From positions 1-49,738 of the forward strand of contig SVQZ01000018.1 in NCBI GenBank assembly GCA_015065105.1: 49,738 nucleotides of DNA, written 5' to 3'. The position numbers and the translations under genes are program-made. Positions within the stretch are counted from its first letter, which is position 1; the number at the start of each line of letters is the position of its first letter. This document shows positions 26,265 through 36,336 of the stretch, one piece after another. Source of the DNA: Oscillospiraceae bacterium (GTDB lineage Bacteria; Bacillota; Clostridia; Oscillospirales; CAG-272). A model generated the notes under the pieces. It was not told where the DNA came from. It ran no database searches and saw only the letters and a program-made list of their open reading frames with translations.

Positions 26265-29206
26265 TCATTCTCACCCGCCTTATCGCTTTGTTTTTTCTGT
26301 TCTATTGCGGCAAAAAGCGAACGGAGTCTGATCTTTACCGCGCCGAGATTTGTTATCTCGTCTATCTTTATCTGTGTATATATCTTTTTGTTTTTCCAGA
26401 GTATTGACCTTACCTCGTCGGTGGTGACCGCGTCAACACCGCATCCGAAGGAGACGAGCTGAACGAGGTTTATATCCGGATCGCCCGAATCGGAAACGAA
26501 TTTAGCCGCACAATAGAGTCTCGCATGATAGGTCCATTGGTTGAGCACCTTTGTGGGGAAGGGCTGAAAACGCTTTCCGAGTCCGTCCTCTGAGATAAGA
26601 ACCGCTCCTGCCTCTGTTATAAATTTGTCGATTCCGTGGTCTATCTCGCGGTCGATATGATAGGGCCTGCCGCAGAGTATTATAACGGGAAGTCCCTTTT
26701 CCTTTGCCAACGCAAGATACTGCTCACCCTTATCCTCTATCTTTTTTATATAGGAATAATACTCACGGTATGCCGCGTCGGAGGCATTTTTGACGTCTTT
26801 GTAGCTTATATCATCAAAATACTTGGAAAGTATCTGTGTAAACTTCTTGGGGAAATATTTTTTTTGGTCGATTCCTATATAATCGTTGATAAAGGTACGG
26901 GAGCTTATCTCCTTCATGTTTCTTGCGATAACAAGAGGGTAATAGGCGACAACGGGGCAGTTGTAATGGTTATCACCGAGGCCCTCGTCGAAATTATAGG
27001 TCATACAGGGATAGAATATTACGTCGGCTCCGCGTTCGCAGAGATTCGCTATATGTCCGTGGACTAATTTTGCGGGATAGCACACCGTGTCTGAGGGGAT
27101 AGAATGCTGACCCTTTAAATACAGCTTACGGTTAGATTCACCCGAGAGCATTACCGAAAATCCCATTTTTGTAAAGAAGGTATGCCAGAAGGGAAGCATC
27201 TCATACATATTGAGTGCCATGGGAAGACCTACTGTTATGCCTCTTGAGCCCTCCGTGTCTTTGTATTCGGAGAGAAGAGCGCGCTTGTATTCGTACATAT
27301 TGAGGCGCTCTTCGTTTTTGTTCTTCTGAACAGGCTTTTCGCATTGGTTGCCTGCGATATATTTACTGCCGTCTCCGAAGGTGTTTACGGTCAATTTACA
27401 GCGGTTTGTACAGCCGTTACAGGTTATGGCATTTACCTTGTGGGAAAAGTTCTCAAGCCCTTCTTTGCCGATAAGTGTTGAAGCGCCCTTTGAAAGCTGC
27501 TTTGCGTAAAGAGCGGCGCCGTATGCACCCATAACACCTGATATTGCGGGACGGATAACGTTATGACCAATCTCCTGCTCAAAGGCGCGTAAAACAGCAT
27601 CGTTTAAGAAGGTACCGCCCTGAACTACGATATTTCTTCCGAGCTCCTTTGCGTCAGATACACGGATGACCTTATATAACGCGTTTTTGACGATGCTGAT
27701 AGAGAGTCCTGCGGAGATATTCTCTATACTTGCGCCGTCCTTCTGCGCCTGCTTTACCGAGGAATTCATGAATACGGTACAGCGGGAGCCGAGATCTACA
27801 GGACGCTCTCCGTAAAGACCGAGAGTAGCAAAATCCGCTATATTATAGCCCAATGCACCCGCAAAGCTTTGCAGAAAAGAGCCGCAGCCCGAAGAACAGG
27901 CTTCATTTAAGAAGATGTTATCTATCGCGCCGTCCGATATCTTGAAGCATTTTATGTCCTGACCGCCGATATCGATGATAAAATCGACCTCGGGACTGTA
28001 TTTCTTTGCGGCAGTATAATGAGCTATCGTCTCAACTATACCGAAATCGCATCGGAATGCATTTTTTATTATCTCCTCGCCGTATCCCGTTGCAGCAGAG
28101 CCGAGTATTTTTATATCAGGGTATCTTTGATATACCTCGTAAAGAAACTCTTTTACAATAGGAACGGGATTTCCGCTGTTGGGACGGTATATAGAATATA
28201 CGATATCCTCGTTTTCGTTTATAAGCGCCGCCTTGATGGTGGTCGAGCCTGCGTCTATACCGATATATGCCCCCTTTGACCCGGTAAGGGCTGCGTTTGT
28301 GCCGATTACCGCCTTATCGTGTCTTTGTCTGAATTCTGCGTACTGCTTCTTATTTTCAAACAGGGGAGGAAGAGCGTTGTAGGTACGGTTTTTTGTTGTG
28401 TTTGTGATCTTATCCCTTAATTCAAGAATGTCTATCGGGCGGTCATTACAGCTCTGTGCCGTGCCTATAGCTACGAAATATAGAGAATTTTCGGGGCATA
28501 TACCCTTATTTGAAAGCATATAGTCAAAGCTTTCCCGCAGTTCGGATAAAAAGGTAAGGGGACCTCCGAGATACACGACCTTTCCTTCGATATCGCGTCC
28601 CTGGGCAAGACCCGAAATAGTCTGGCTTACAACGGCATTGAGGATGCTTTTACATATGTCCTCGCGCTTCGCACCCTGGTTGATAAGGGGCTGAACGTCT
28701 GATTTTGCAAATACTCCGCATCTTGATGCGATGTTGTATATTTTAGTGTGATCCTTTGCTTTTTCGTTAAGCTCCTCGGTCGTAAGGTTAAGAAGGGTCG
28801 CCATCTGGTCTATGAATGCACCTGTACCGCCGGCACAGCTTCCGTTCATGCGTACCTCTGTTCCGCCTGTAAGAAAGAGTATCTTTGCATCCTCACCGCC
28901 GAGCTCTATAACAACGTCGGTATCGGGGATATACGTTGAAACAGCTATCTTTGTGGCGAATACCTCCTGAATGAAGGAAAGTCCTACGTCCTCCGCAAAC
29001 CCCATGCCTGCAGAGCCCGAAACCGCAAGACGAAAATTCTTTTCCTTTGGGAATTTTTCGGAAATAACAGAAAGAAGCTCGCATGATTTTTCCGATATCT
29101 TTGAAAAATGCCTTTCGTAATTTGCGTATATTATATTGTTATTATCGTCTAACACAACACATTTCAAGGTTGTTGATCCGACGTCCAAACCGATTCTTAA
29201 GCTCAT
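26261..29206 (-). CDS. Double-domain acyl-CoA dehydratase activase with DUF2229
   Basis: A 981-residue protein with two BcrA/BadF-type ATPase domains in tandem (~1-260 and ~315-575). Each has a G-x-D-x-GSTT-x-K phosphate loop (residues 5-14 and ~316-325) and a Cys in the cluster-binding loop (NGSCAGGTGAF ~121, ACSSGCGSF ~438). Because each domain carries its own motif, the single chain may mimic the usual activase homodimer bridged by a [4Fe-4S] cluster. A CNGCTNRCKL motif and a DUF2229 part follow (~640-960; SDTVCYPAK, FYPCMTYNFDE, CGRPYHIDREIDHG). It leads the three-gene operon. Upstream a -10-like TATACT (complement of 29241-29246) is seen without a clear -35. Confidence 0.88.
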   Translation of the reverse strand: MSLRIGLDVGSTTLKCVVLDDNNNIIYANYERHFSKISEKSCELLSVISEKFPKEKNFRLAVSGSAGMGFAEDVGLSFIQEVFATKIAVSTYIPDTDVVIELGGEDAKILFLTGGTEVRMNGSCAGGTGAFIDQMATLLNLTTEELNEKAKDHTKIYNIASRCGVFAKSDVQPLINQGAKREDICKSILNAVVSQTISGLAQGRDIEGKVVYLGGPLTFLSELRESFDYMLSNKGICPENSLYFVAIGTAQSCNDRPIDILELRDKITNTTKNRTYNALPPLFENKKQYAEFRQRHDKAVIGTNAALTGSKGAYIGIDAGSTTIKAALINENEDIVYSIYRPNSGNPVPIVKEFLYEVYQRYPDIKILGSAATGYGEEIIKNAFRCDFGIVETIAHYTAAKKYSPEVDFIIDIGGQDIKCFKISDGAIDNIFLNEACSSGCGSFLQSFAGALGYNIADFATLGLYGERPVDLGSRCTVFMNSSVKQAQKDGASIENISAGLSISIVKNALYKVIRVSDAKELGRNIVVQGGTFLNDAVLRAFEQEIGHNVIRPAISGVMGAYGAALYAKQLSKGASTLIGKEGLENFSHKVNAITCNGCTNRCKLTVNTFGDGSKYIAGNQCEKPVQKNKNEERLNMYEYKRALLSEYKDTEGSRGITVGLPMALNMYEMLPFWHTFFTKMGFSVMLSGESNRKLYLKGQHSIPSDTVCYPAKLVHGHIANLCERGADVIFYPCMTYNFDEGLGDNHYNCPVVAYYPLVIARNMKEISSRTFINDYIGIDQKKYFPKKFTQILSKYFDDISYKDVKNASDAAYREYYSYIKKIEDKGEQYLALAKEKGLPVIILCGRPYHIDREIDHGIDKFITEAGAVLISEDGLGKRFQPFPTKVLNQWTYHARLYCAAKFVSDSGDPDINLVQLVSFGCGVDAVTTDEVRSILWKNKKIYTQIKIDEITNLGAVKIRLRSLFAAIEQKKQSDKAGENE

Positions 29207-29341
29207 AAATTCCTCTTTTGAATTATTTACATAATATATCAGTATAATCTGTAATTATTAAATAAATGTTACAAAAGATGGATTATGTCGAAAATCTTCC
29301 TATTTATTATATAGCTTCAAAGCGCAGCGATTCCGATACAT

Positions 29342-29372
29342 AAAAAAAGCACTTACTTACGTAAGTGCTTTT
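29342..29372 (-). terminator. Terminator of the tRNA-Lys gene (minus strand)
   Basis: A 12-bp perfect stem (29345-29356 with 29361-29372) has a TTAC loop. On the minus strand it runs into seven T. Its first base coincides with the last base of the encoded CCA. Confidence 0.92.
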
Positions 29373-29447
29373 GGTGACCCATCGGAGATTCGAACTCCGG
29401 ACACCATGATTAAAAGTCATGTGCTCTACCGCCTGAGCTAATGAGTC
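29372..29447 (-). tRNA. tRNA-Lys (anticodon TTT)
   Basis: A 76-base tRNA on the minus strand including an encoded CCA. The 7-bp acceptor stem GACTCAT/ATGGGTC has one G.U pair, the D stem is GCTC/GAGC, and the anticodon stem CATGA/TCATG encloses loop CTTTTAA (anticodon TTT). The T arm is CGGAG-TTCGAAT-CTCCG. It has its own promoter and terminator. Confidence 0.97.
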
Positions 29448-29465
29448 ATAAATGCGGACTCACAT

Positions 29466-29494
29466 ATAGTATCATATTTTTATAATTTTGTCAA
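29466..29494 (-). promoter_or_regulatory. Promoter of tRNA-Lys (minus strand)
   Basis: On the minus strand TTGACA (complement of 29489-29494) and TACTAT (complement of 29466-29471) are 17 bp apart, and the -10 ends 18 bases before the mature 5' end. Confidence 0.8.
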
Positions 29495-29614
29495 CACCTT
29501 TTTTCAAGTTTTTTTATATTAAGGGGATTTGTTTATTTTCGTAAGTTTTGCTCACATTGGGGAATGGAGTAATTCGTTGCGGGCTTGAGCACGCTTTTGA
29601 AAAGTTTCAATAGT

Positions 29615-29638
29615 ATATCTATTGTTAATATCTATTGT
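29615..29638 (+). repeat. 11-bp direct repeat upstream of the surface-locus promoter
   Basis: ATATCTATTGT occurs at 29615-29625 and again at 29628-29638, 13 bp start to start, ending 9 bases before the -35 hexamer. The arrangement suits an activator site or an UP-like element. The rest of the gap from 29495 to 29614 is AT-rich with nothing recognisable. Confidence 0.5.
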
Positions 29639-29647
29639 CAAAAAAGG

Positions 29648-29676
29648 TTGACAATTTATGAAAAATATGTTATACT
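29648..29676 (+). promoter_or_regulatory. Strong sigma-A promoter for the surface-fibre locus
   Basis: TTGACA (29648-29653) and TATACT (29671-29676) are separated by 17 bp. An untranslated leader of about 90 bases follows before the ATG at 29774, with AGGAGAG as the ribosome site (29761-29767). Confidence 0.85.
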
Positions 29677-29773
29677 TTCTATAAGTATATTTATACCCAA
29701 ATTCAAATTGTGTATTTTTTGTGTACAAGACGAATAAAATTAATTATGAAATAATCTGAAAGGAGAGTTGAAT

Positions 29774-32700
29774 ATGGAAAAAACTTTTACGATCAAAAAA
29801 AGAATAATATCCTTCATCATGGCTCTCCTTATGGTGTTTTCTTCCTTTATATATATAGGCGAGCATAAAGCCGAAGCGGCGATGAATCTCGCTCTTAACT
29901 CTAACAACTGGCGCGGTTGGTATGAAAGTTACGTTCACCCTGCAGTAACCACAAGTAATTATCAGGGTATGATAAATCTCGGTCTTAACCCGCTGAGCGT
30001 TTCGAGCGGAATGATATACTCTACCGACAGACACACGGCTGCGGGCTATGACGATTTTGTTGCTGTTGCTTCAAACGGTTCTACCGCTCCTGCAGGTTAC
30101 AGTATTACCGTTAATATCAGAACAGGATATAACGCATTCGGTGATGCCGCATATAAACCTTATATTTCTGACGGCGGAGGACACGGCTCCTTCTGTATAG
30201 GTATTATGAACACCGATACTCCCGGCGGTACTGCATTTACAACAGGATACTGGGCATACGGTGTTATGTATGGATTCTATGATACCGACGGCTATACGCT
30301 TACCTTTAAAGCGGACGCAGGTTCAACTAAATACTATGACAGATGCGTTATCTATAAGGGAAGTACTACTGCTGTGGCAGAGGTTGATCTTACCGCTAAT
30401 CTGGTAATGGCTGACGGTACTGCTGATACGACCGTCAAGCTTGTTAAGAATGATGATGATTATGATATCGTTGTTTCAAATTCAAACGGACTAACAAAAA
30501 CCTTATATACCATTACAGATTTCTCTGAAGATCAGAAGCTTTATTACGGCGTCGGTGCATTCTGCTGTTCACAGAACGGCGGAGCTTATATTCAGACCAG
30601 CCCCGGATTTATCGTAAAGAGTGTAAGCGACTGCGAAGGCGCACATTCTCCCGCAAGCTTTACAGGCGACGGTTCTCATAATTACGATTGGGTGGTTACC
30701 GATAATTACAAATATCAGGTGTGTCAGAATTCAAACTGCGGTGCCATCGGTAATAAGAGATATGAGATCTATTACGATGCTAACGGCGGAAGCGGTGCTC
30801 CGGATGATGCATACATGGACGTTGACTGTAATAATAATCCCGAAGCAAACGTTACGTTTACCGTTTCAAGCACTAAGCCTACAAGAGCGGGTTACAGCTT
30901 TACGGGATGGATGATACAGAGCAACGACAGTGCCGTTGACTCAACTATAGTTCAACCCGGCTCAAAGGTCAAAACCAAATATCATTGTACTTTCGTTGCT
31001 CAATGGACAGAGGGTACATACACCCTGACTCTTGATCCTGACGGCGGTACAATAGCATCCGGTTATTCAACTACATATTCATTTAAAACCAATCAAAAAT
31101 TAGCCGATAAGATCGGCGGATTCCCAACCGCAACCAAAACAGGCTATACCTTCAACGGTTGGAAGCTGCTTTCCTCCGGTGAGCATTGGACAGACGACTG
31201 GGGAACACAGCCCTTTACCTGGGGGCAGAACGTTACCTTTGTTGCTCAATGGACCGCGAATAAATATACCGTTTCCTATGACGTTAACGGTAACACACAG
31301 ATCACCTGTGATACTACACCTAAAACCGTAACCTTTGGTCAGCAATACGGAACACTTCCTGCAGCTTCCCGCGTAGGTTACACCTTTGACGGTTGGTATA
31401 CCTCTGCAACCGGCGGAACAAGGATCACGGCAAGCTCCATTGTTTCAACTGCATCCAACCATACCTTGTATGCCCATTGGACCGCAAAAACATATACTCT
31501 TACCCTTGCTCTTGCCGGCGGTGAGATGACAGGCTCTTATAAGACCTCCTACTCGATAAAGCAGGATGAGCTTTTTGCCGACGTTATCGGCGGATTCCCC
31601 GCACCTATAAAAAGAGGATATCTCTTTAACGGTTGGAAGAATACTGCAACCGGTGAGCATTGGACCGGCGGTTGGGGAACACAGCCCTTTACCTACGGTG
31701 CAAATACAACTATTACGGCTCAGTGGGTAGAGGATCCCAACTTTAAACCTTATTATCTTATCTTTGACGTGAACGGCGGTAACATGACAAGTAATCATGC
31801 TACCACCTATGGTATAGCAACAGGTGATAAATATGTTGATATCCTCGGTACAATTCCTACCGCAGCGCGTACAGGATATACCTTTGATGGTTGGTACAGC
31901 GCAAAATATAATTACACTCTTGAGATAGGCGGTACCTTCACTGCAGCCGAGGACGTAACCCTCGTTGCACAGTGGGTTCCTGTACAGAGTGTTGTAACTC
32001 TTAATTTGAATGATACAACGGGCACTAAGGCAGAATGCTCGGTATCATCAATTACGGTAGCTTATGATTCTACCTATTCCGCTCTTCCCGCGCCTACCCG
32101 TACAGGTTATACCTTTAACGGCTGGTTTACCGCGGCTACAGGCGGAACACAGGTGACTTCCTCAACAAAGGTAACGATCACCTCGAACCAGACACTGTAT
32201 GCTCATTGGACAGCAAAATCCTATACGCTTACCTTTGTGCTTCAGGGCGGTACACAGCAAAGCGGTTATGCGGAGTCCTATACCTTCTTAGCGGATCAGT
32301 CCTTTAACGAAGTTATCGGCGGCTTCCCGATTCCCACAAGAACCGGTTATGATTTCCGTTATTGGCAATGGAGCAATCATACCGATCATTGCTGGGAAAC
32401 CGAATGGGGCGCAAACCAAACTTACTATTTCGGACAGAACATTACCGTTTATGCCCGTTGGGATGCTGCTACCTATACTGTAACCTTTAATAAGAATGCA
32501 TCTGATGCAACTCTTACCACAACCTCGGTAACTGTAACCTACGGAAAGGAATACGGTACGTTGCCAGAGCCTTCAAGAGGCGATGAATATTTATTTGACG
32601 GTTGGTTCACACAGGCTGAGGGCGGAACGAGGGTTACTTCGACCACAATTGTAACTGCAACGTCAAATCATACTCTTTATGCACATTGGCTTGATGCGGC

Positions 32701-35700
32701 AAGCTATACGATTACCTTTAATTCCAACGGCTACTTAAATGCACAGAATAACATGGTGCCAACACCTGTAAGTGTAAGCGGTACGTCATTACCCGGCGGC
32801 GGAACGACCGCAAGCTTTAATATATCAAAGAATCAGAAATTTGCAGATGCTGTCGGTCATAGTGCTTACTTCCCAACTCACGCTAATTGGACGTTTGTTG
32901 GTTGGAAAGCGGAATATAACGATTCAAACGGCAAGGAAGCGTTTGTAATTCTTTCAAGTGATAACTGGACAACGGCAGTATTTGACGGTGCGAGCGACGT
33001 TATGTGTACTGCATATTATCAGTGTTTGCATTCAACCTTCAATAATGCTATTAATAGTTGGGTTGAAACACAGGATAGAGTGATCGGAAAATGCCGTGTA
33101 TGCGGATATGACGGTGCATACGGTTACAGGATAAACTTCCTTGCCCGTTATAATAACAAAGAAGACATACTTCTCTCCTTCGGTGTACCCCAGGATGAGC
33201 TGTTTACTATTGATAACGTTTACGTTAATGGTTATGCGGGTCCTTCCTGCTTATATGACTCGGTAAACGGTATTATTATTGACTTCCTTGACATAACAGC
33301 ATACAGTCCTATAGTGACCATTCAGTTTAACCCCATTCTTATTGCGGCTCATGACAGAGACGCGGGTTGGCTCGGCTGGTCTGTTGAAGGTAAGAGCCTT
33401 ACACCGCAGAAGCATATGCAGATCATATTCGATCAGAGCAATTCCGAATGGAATCATCATCTTTATCTACGATCCGAATATGAAACGGGCTATCATGAGA
33501 TAGTATTCAATGCGGGTAACGGTCTTAAGGGTGAGGATGTAAATACTGTATTCGGTGCTATACCCAACAACGGTGTTCTTGTTGATATGAACCGCCGTTA
33601 CGGTGTTATTCCGATAAGGGACGGGCAGAGCTACCATTCTGCAATGAATTACATACCTCAGGCTAAGCATATCGGTAATTACCATTATCCTGACCCTACG
33701 GTATCATCTTATTATAATCCTATTCGGTTTAGTAACGGCAATTTCCACAGTTACTCAAACAGCGCAAATACTCTCTATGTAAGTATAGGATGGACCGAAT
33801 CTGATAATTTTGCAGGCACTACCGATCCTCTGAGAACCCAGTCTATGATGAATGCATGGCATGGCGGGGAGGTTATTAATTCAACAACCTGTCACAAGGA
33901 ATATAATTTCGGCAAGGATATCCAGTTGTCTGCATGGTATTTCAGCCAGCCCAGGTATGGTGACAACGGTACAGATGTACAGGATGACGGTGTAGCACAG
34001 GGCTATCTGACTACGTTCTATGCGAATAACAAGGGTGCATCCGATGATTATAACGATGCGTATTATGATCCCGACGAGAAATCCGGCGGTACAATGTACT
34101 ATATGTATAAAAAGTCGGGAAGCACATATACCTGTACTCCTATATTCGGATTTGACCGAAACGATTACGGAAGCGACACCTACATATTCGAGCCGAGTCC
34201 GGAACAGTACACATATGATTTTAATATCACAGCTTACGATAATGACAATGTAAAGTATTTTGATACTTATTCCGCAATAATCGCGAAGGAGCCTAAGAGA
34301 TATACCTATTATATGGGCGAAGGTGACCACTACGTATTCCCGACAGTTGTTGCCGATCCTCAAGGTGTTTCTTATGAACCCTATGAAAAGGAAAACGGCT
34401 TCGAGTATTACGAATTGGACGAAAACGGCAAGAAGGTATATTTCGATAATATCTCGGATCCCGGTTATGATATGATAACCGACAATAACGGAAATACATA
34501 TTATAACTCTCTTCCTTCCGATAAAAACCGCTTTAAACTTTCAAGAACATCGAACGGTGTTCCTGTATGCAATCTTTATACTCAGAATGCAACTTGGGAA
34601 GGTTATAACGTTGTTGGCGGCTCGCTGCCTCTCGGTTTTCCCGGTATTTCTTACTATATCGGCGGAAATAAAGCGTTATATACACCTGTACAACCCCACG
34701 GTAATGCGATGACGTACTTTTTAACAGCTCTCGATTACCAGGATTACGGTAATATGTACGGTTCGGGTATTCCCATGACATATCCTGACGGAAACCAATA
34801 TGTTTCAATGTATCCGACACTTTTGGCAAGAAATTTGCCGATGCAGGCGTGTTACTATACACAGTGGGATTTCGAGGTAGAGTTTAACGCCAATTATCCT
34901 ACCGGACAGGTACATGATAATACTGTTGGTTATCCTACGTCGTTGGCGAGCGGTAAAACTGCCAACGTTGACGAAAACGGAAATCATTTTGTTTACGGAT
35001 TCTTTGATTCCTTCTCCAATACGCCCGGTTTAAACAACAAGATGTTTACCTGCGAGGACTACGTTATCGACGGTTGGCAGCTTTATAATCAGGACGGCGT
35101 TCCTGTTATTTATGACCACGATTATGACAATTCGACTGACGGTGTACATCTGATAATTGATACTATCGATAAGAAGCCGGAAGATCCTAAAGGTCTGAGT
35201 CAGAAGGATTATATGTGCTTCGCAAACGATTATTCTGTAAGTATATACGATGCTTACATTTATGCCCGTGAGCCGGGTTGTGAGTTCAGGGCAATATGGA
35301 AGCGTGTATATAATTACACTCTTATCGAGGATGAAGCGGGCAAAGGTGCTGAATATTTTGCCAATGTTAAGTATAAGGACAGATTTGATGATGACTGCAA
35401 TGTTAAACTGACCGAAACCACGACCTTAAAGGTTTGTCCCAATACGAACGTAACTGTAAGCGCAATTTCTGCATCTTCAGGATATTCATACGAATATCTG
35501 ACCTTAAATAATCAGAAATATCCTACCGTTCCGGGACGGATAATTACAAACGATGACTCATACTCCTTCCTCATTTTGGGCGATACCACGATGACGGCAC
35601 AGTTTGTAAGTAATTCGAGTACAGCAAAACTGATGTTAGACAGGAATAACTGGACGTTGAATAAATGGTCATGGCGTTTATATACCTCATATAAAGCTAT

Positions 35701-36316
35701 GAGAGACAGCTCCAATTCCTTCTATGCATCCTCGCTGAGTCCCTCCTATGCTTTGTATAAGAAGGGTACAACGGCCTATACGGTTACCGTAACCGGATCG
35801 ACCTTTGCCGACGTAAATACGACTTATGAAGCGAAATATGATGAGCTGATCACACTTATGACTGCGTCAAAGAAGGGTTCAAGCCAATTTGTAGGCTGGC
35901 AGGCTGACGGTGTGTTTGTGAGCTATGACCCGATATTTGATTACCGTGTTATAGGCACTGCTGCCGTTACTGCAGTCTATTCCGGAACAAAGGATGCATC
36001 GGTATCGATCTCGTCGATATCCTCAAACGGCGATTCGAGAGAGGCATTTACGGCAAGCCACGTTGCTCCCGAGGGATATACTCTTATTGAGGCAGGCTTC
36101 CTTGTGTCAACCACAGAGCACAGCTTTACGGAAAATGATATAAGTGAATGCACCTCCTCAAGCAATTACGAAAAGATCGTATCCTCAAATCAGTCTGCAG
36201 ACGGAGTCTTTAAGCTTCTTTATGCGGCAGGCACACGTTATGCGGCTGCTTACGTTTATTACTATGACAAGAACGGTAATATCGTGTGCAGGATATCGGA
36301 TACGATAAAACAATAA
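29774..36316 (+). CDS. Giant secreted protein with InlB/Listeria-Bacteroides-type repeats
   Basis: A 2180-residue exported protein. A signal peptide (residues 1-~36, ending EAEAA-like before MNLALN) is followed by an N-terminal beta-rich domain (~37-320). About nine ~70-85-residue InlB B-repeat/List_Bact units (~330-1083) come next, with GYTFNGW or GYTFDGW cores and AQWT or AHWT ends. A long Tyr/Asn/Asp-rich region (~1083-2075) and a small C-terminal domain complete it. Such repeats are beta-grasp surface modules in adhesins. No LPxTG, SLH or membrane anchor is visible, so attachment may need partners in the locus. The TTG at 29768 is in frame, but the ATG at 29774 fits the ribosome site better. 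Confidence 0.85.
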   Translation: MEKTFTIKKRIISFIMALLMVFSSFIYIGEHKAEAAMNLALNSNNWRGWYESYVHPAVTTSNYQGMINLGLNPLSVSSGMIYSTDRHTAAGYDDFVAVASNGSTAPAGYSITVNIRTGYNAFGDAAYKPYISDGGGHGSFCIGIMNTDTPGGTAFTTGYWAYGVMYGFYDTDGYTLTFKADAGSTKYYDRCVIYKGSTTAVAEVDLTANLVMADGTADTTVKLVKNDDDYDIVVSNSNGLTKTLYTITDFSEDQKLYYGVGAFCCSQNGGAYIQTSPGFIVKSVSDCEGAHSPASFTGDGSHNYDWVVTDNYKYQVCQNSNCGAIGNKRYEIYYDANGGSGAPDDAYMDVDCNNNPEANVTFTVSSTKPTRAGYSFTGWMIQSNDSAVDSTIVQPGSKVKTKYHCTFVAQWTEGTYTLTLDPDGGTIASGYSTTYSFKTNQKLADKIGGFPTATKTGYTFNGWKLLSSGEHWTDDWGTQPFTWGQNVTFVAQWTANKYTVSYDVNGNTQITCDTTPKTVTFGQQYGTLPAASRVGYTFDGWYTSATGGTRITASSIVSTASNHTLYAHWTAKTYTLTLALAGGEMTGSYKTSYSIKQDELFADVIGGFPAPIKRGYLFNGWKNTATGEHWTGGWGTQPFTYGANTTITAQWVEDPNFKPYYLIFDVNGGNMTSNHATTYGIATGDKYVDILGTIPTAARTGYTFDGWYSAKYNYTLEIGGTFTAAEDVTLVAQWVPVQSVVTLNLNDTTGTKAECSVSSITVAYDSTYSALPAPTRTGYTFNGWFTAATGGTQVTSSTKVTITSNQTLYAHWTAKSYTLTFVLQGGTQQSGYAESYTFLADQSFNEVIGGFPIPTRTGYDFRYWQWSNHTDHCWETEWGANQTYYFGQNITVYARWDAATYTVTFNKNASDATLTTTSVTVTYGKEYGTLPEPSRGDEYLFDGWFTQAEGGTRVTSTTIVTATSNHTLYAHWLDAASYTITFNSNGYLNAQNNMVPTPVSVSGTSLPGGGTTASFNISKNQKFADAVGHSAYFPTHANWTFVGWKAEYNDSNGKEAFVILSSDNWTTAVFDGASDVMCTAYYQCLHSTFNNAINSWVETQDRVIGKCRVCGYDGAYGYRINFLARYNNKEDILLSFGVPQDELFTIDNVYVNGYAGPSCLYDSVNGIIIDFLDITAYSPIVTIQFNPILIAAHDRDAGWLGWSVEGKSLTPQKHMQIIFDQSNSEWNHHLYLRSEYETGYHEIVFNAGNGLKGEDVNTVFGAIPNNGVLVDMNRRYGVIPIRDGQSYHSAMNYIPQAKHIGNYHYPDPTVSSYYNPIRFSNGNFHSYSNSANTLYVSIGWTESDNFAGTTDPLRTQSMMNAWHGGEVINSTTCHKEYNFGKDIQLSAWYFSQPRYGDNGTDVQDDGVAQGYLTTFYANNKGASDDYNDAYYDPDEKSGGTMYYMYKKSGSTYTCTPIFGFDRNDYGSDTYIFEPSPEQYTYDFNITAYDNDNVKYFDTYSAIIAKEPKRYTYYMGEGDHYVFPTVVADPQGVSYEPYEKENGFEYYELDENGKKVYFDNISDPGYDMITDNNGNTYYNSLPSDKNRFKLSRTSNGVPVCNLYTQNATWEGYNVVGGSLPLGFPGISYYIGGNKALYTPVQPHGNAMTYFLTALDYQDYGNMYGSGIPMTYPDGNQYVSMYPTLLARNLPMQACYYTQWDFEVEFNANYPTGQVHDNTVGYPTSLASGKTANVDENGNHFVYGFFDSFSNTPGLNNKMFTCEDYVIDGWQLYNQDGVPVIYDHDYDNSTDGVHLIIDTIDKKPEDPKGLSQKDYMCFANDYSVSIYDAYIYAREPGCEFRAIWKRVYNYTLIEDEAGKGAEYFANVKYKDRFDDDCNVKLTETTTLKVCPNTNVTVSAISASSGYSYEYLTLNNQKYPTVPGRIITNDDSYSFLILGDTTMTAQFVSNSSTAKLMLDRNNWTLNKWSWRLYTSYKAMRDSSNSFYASSLSPSYALYKKGTTAYTVTVTGSTFADVNTTYEAKYDELITLMTASKKGSSQFVGWQADGVFVSYDPIFDYRVIGTAAVTAVYSGTKDASVSISSISSNGDSREAFTASHVAPEGYTLIEAGFLVSTTEHSFTENDISECTSSSNYEKIVSSNQSADGVFKLLYAAGTRYAAAYVYYYDKNGNIVCRISDTIKQ
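30760..33030 (+). repeat. Coding array of about nine InlB-type repeats
   Basis: Two length classes recur: a longer class with GGFP, EHW and FVAQW marks, and a shorter class with a TGGT segment and LYAHW end. They follow each other roughly as long-short-long-long-short-long-short between an outlying first and last unit. Sequence between units has diverged at the DNA level, so the array is old. Confidence 0.75.
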
Positions 36317-36336
36317 CAATAAGAAAAGGAAATATC

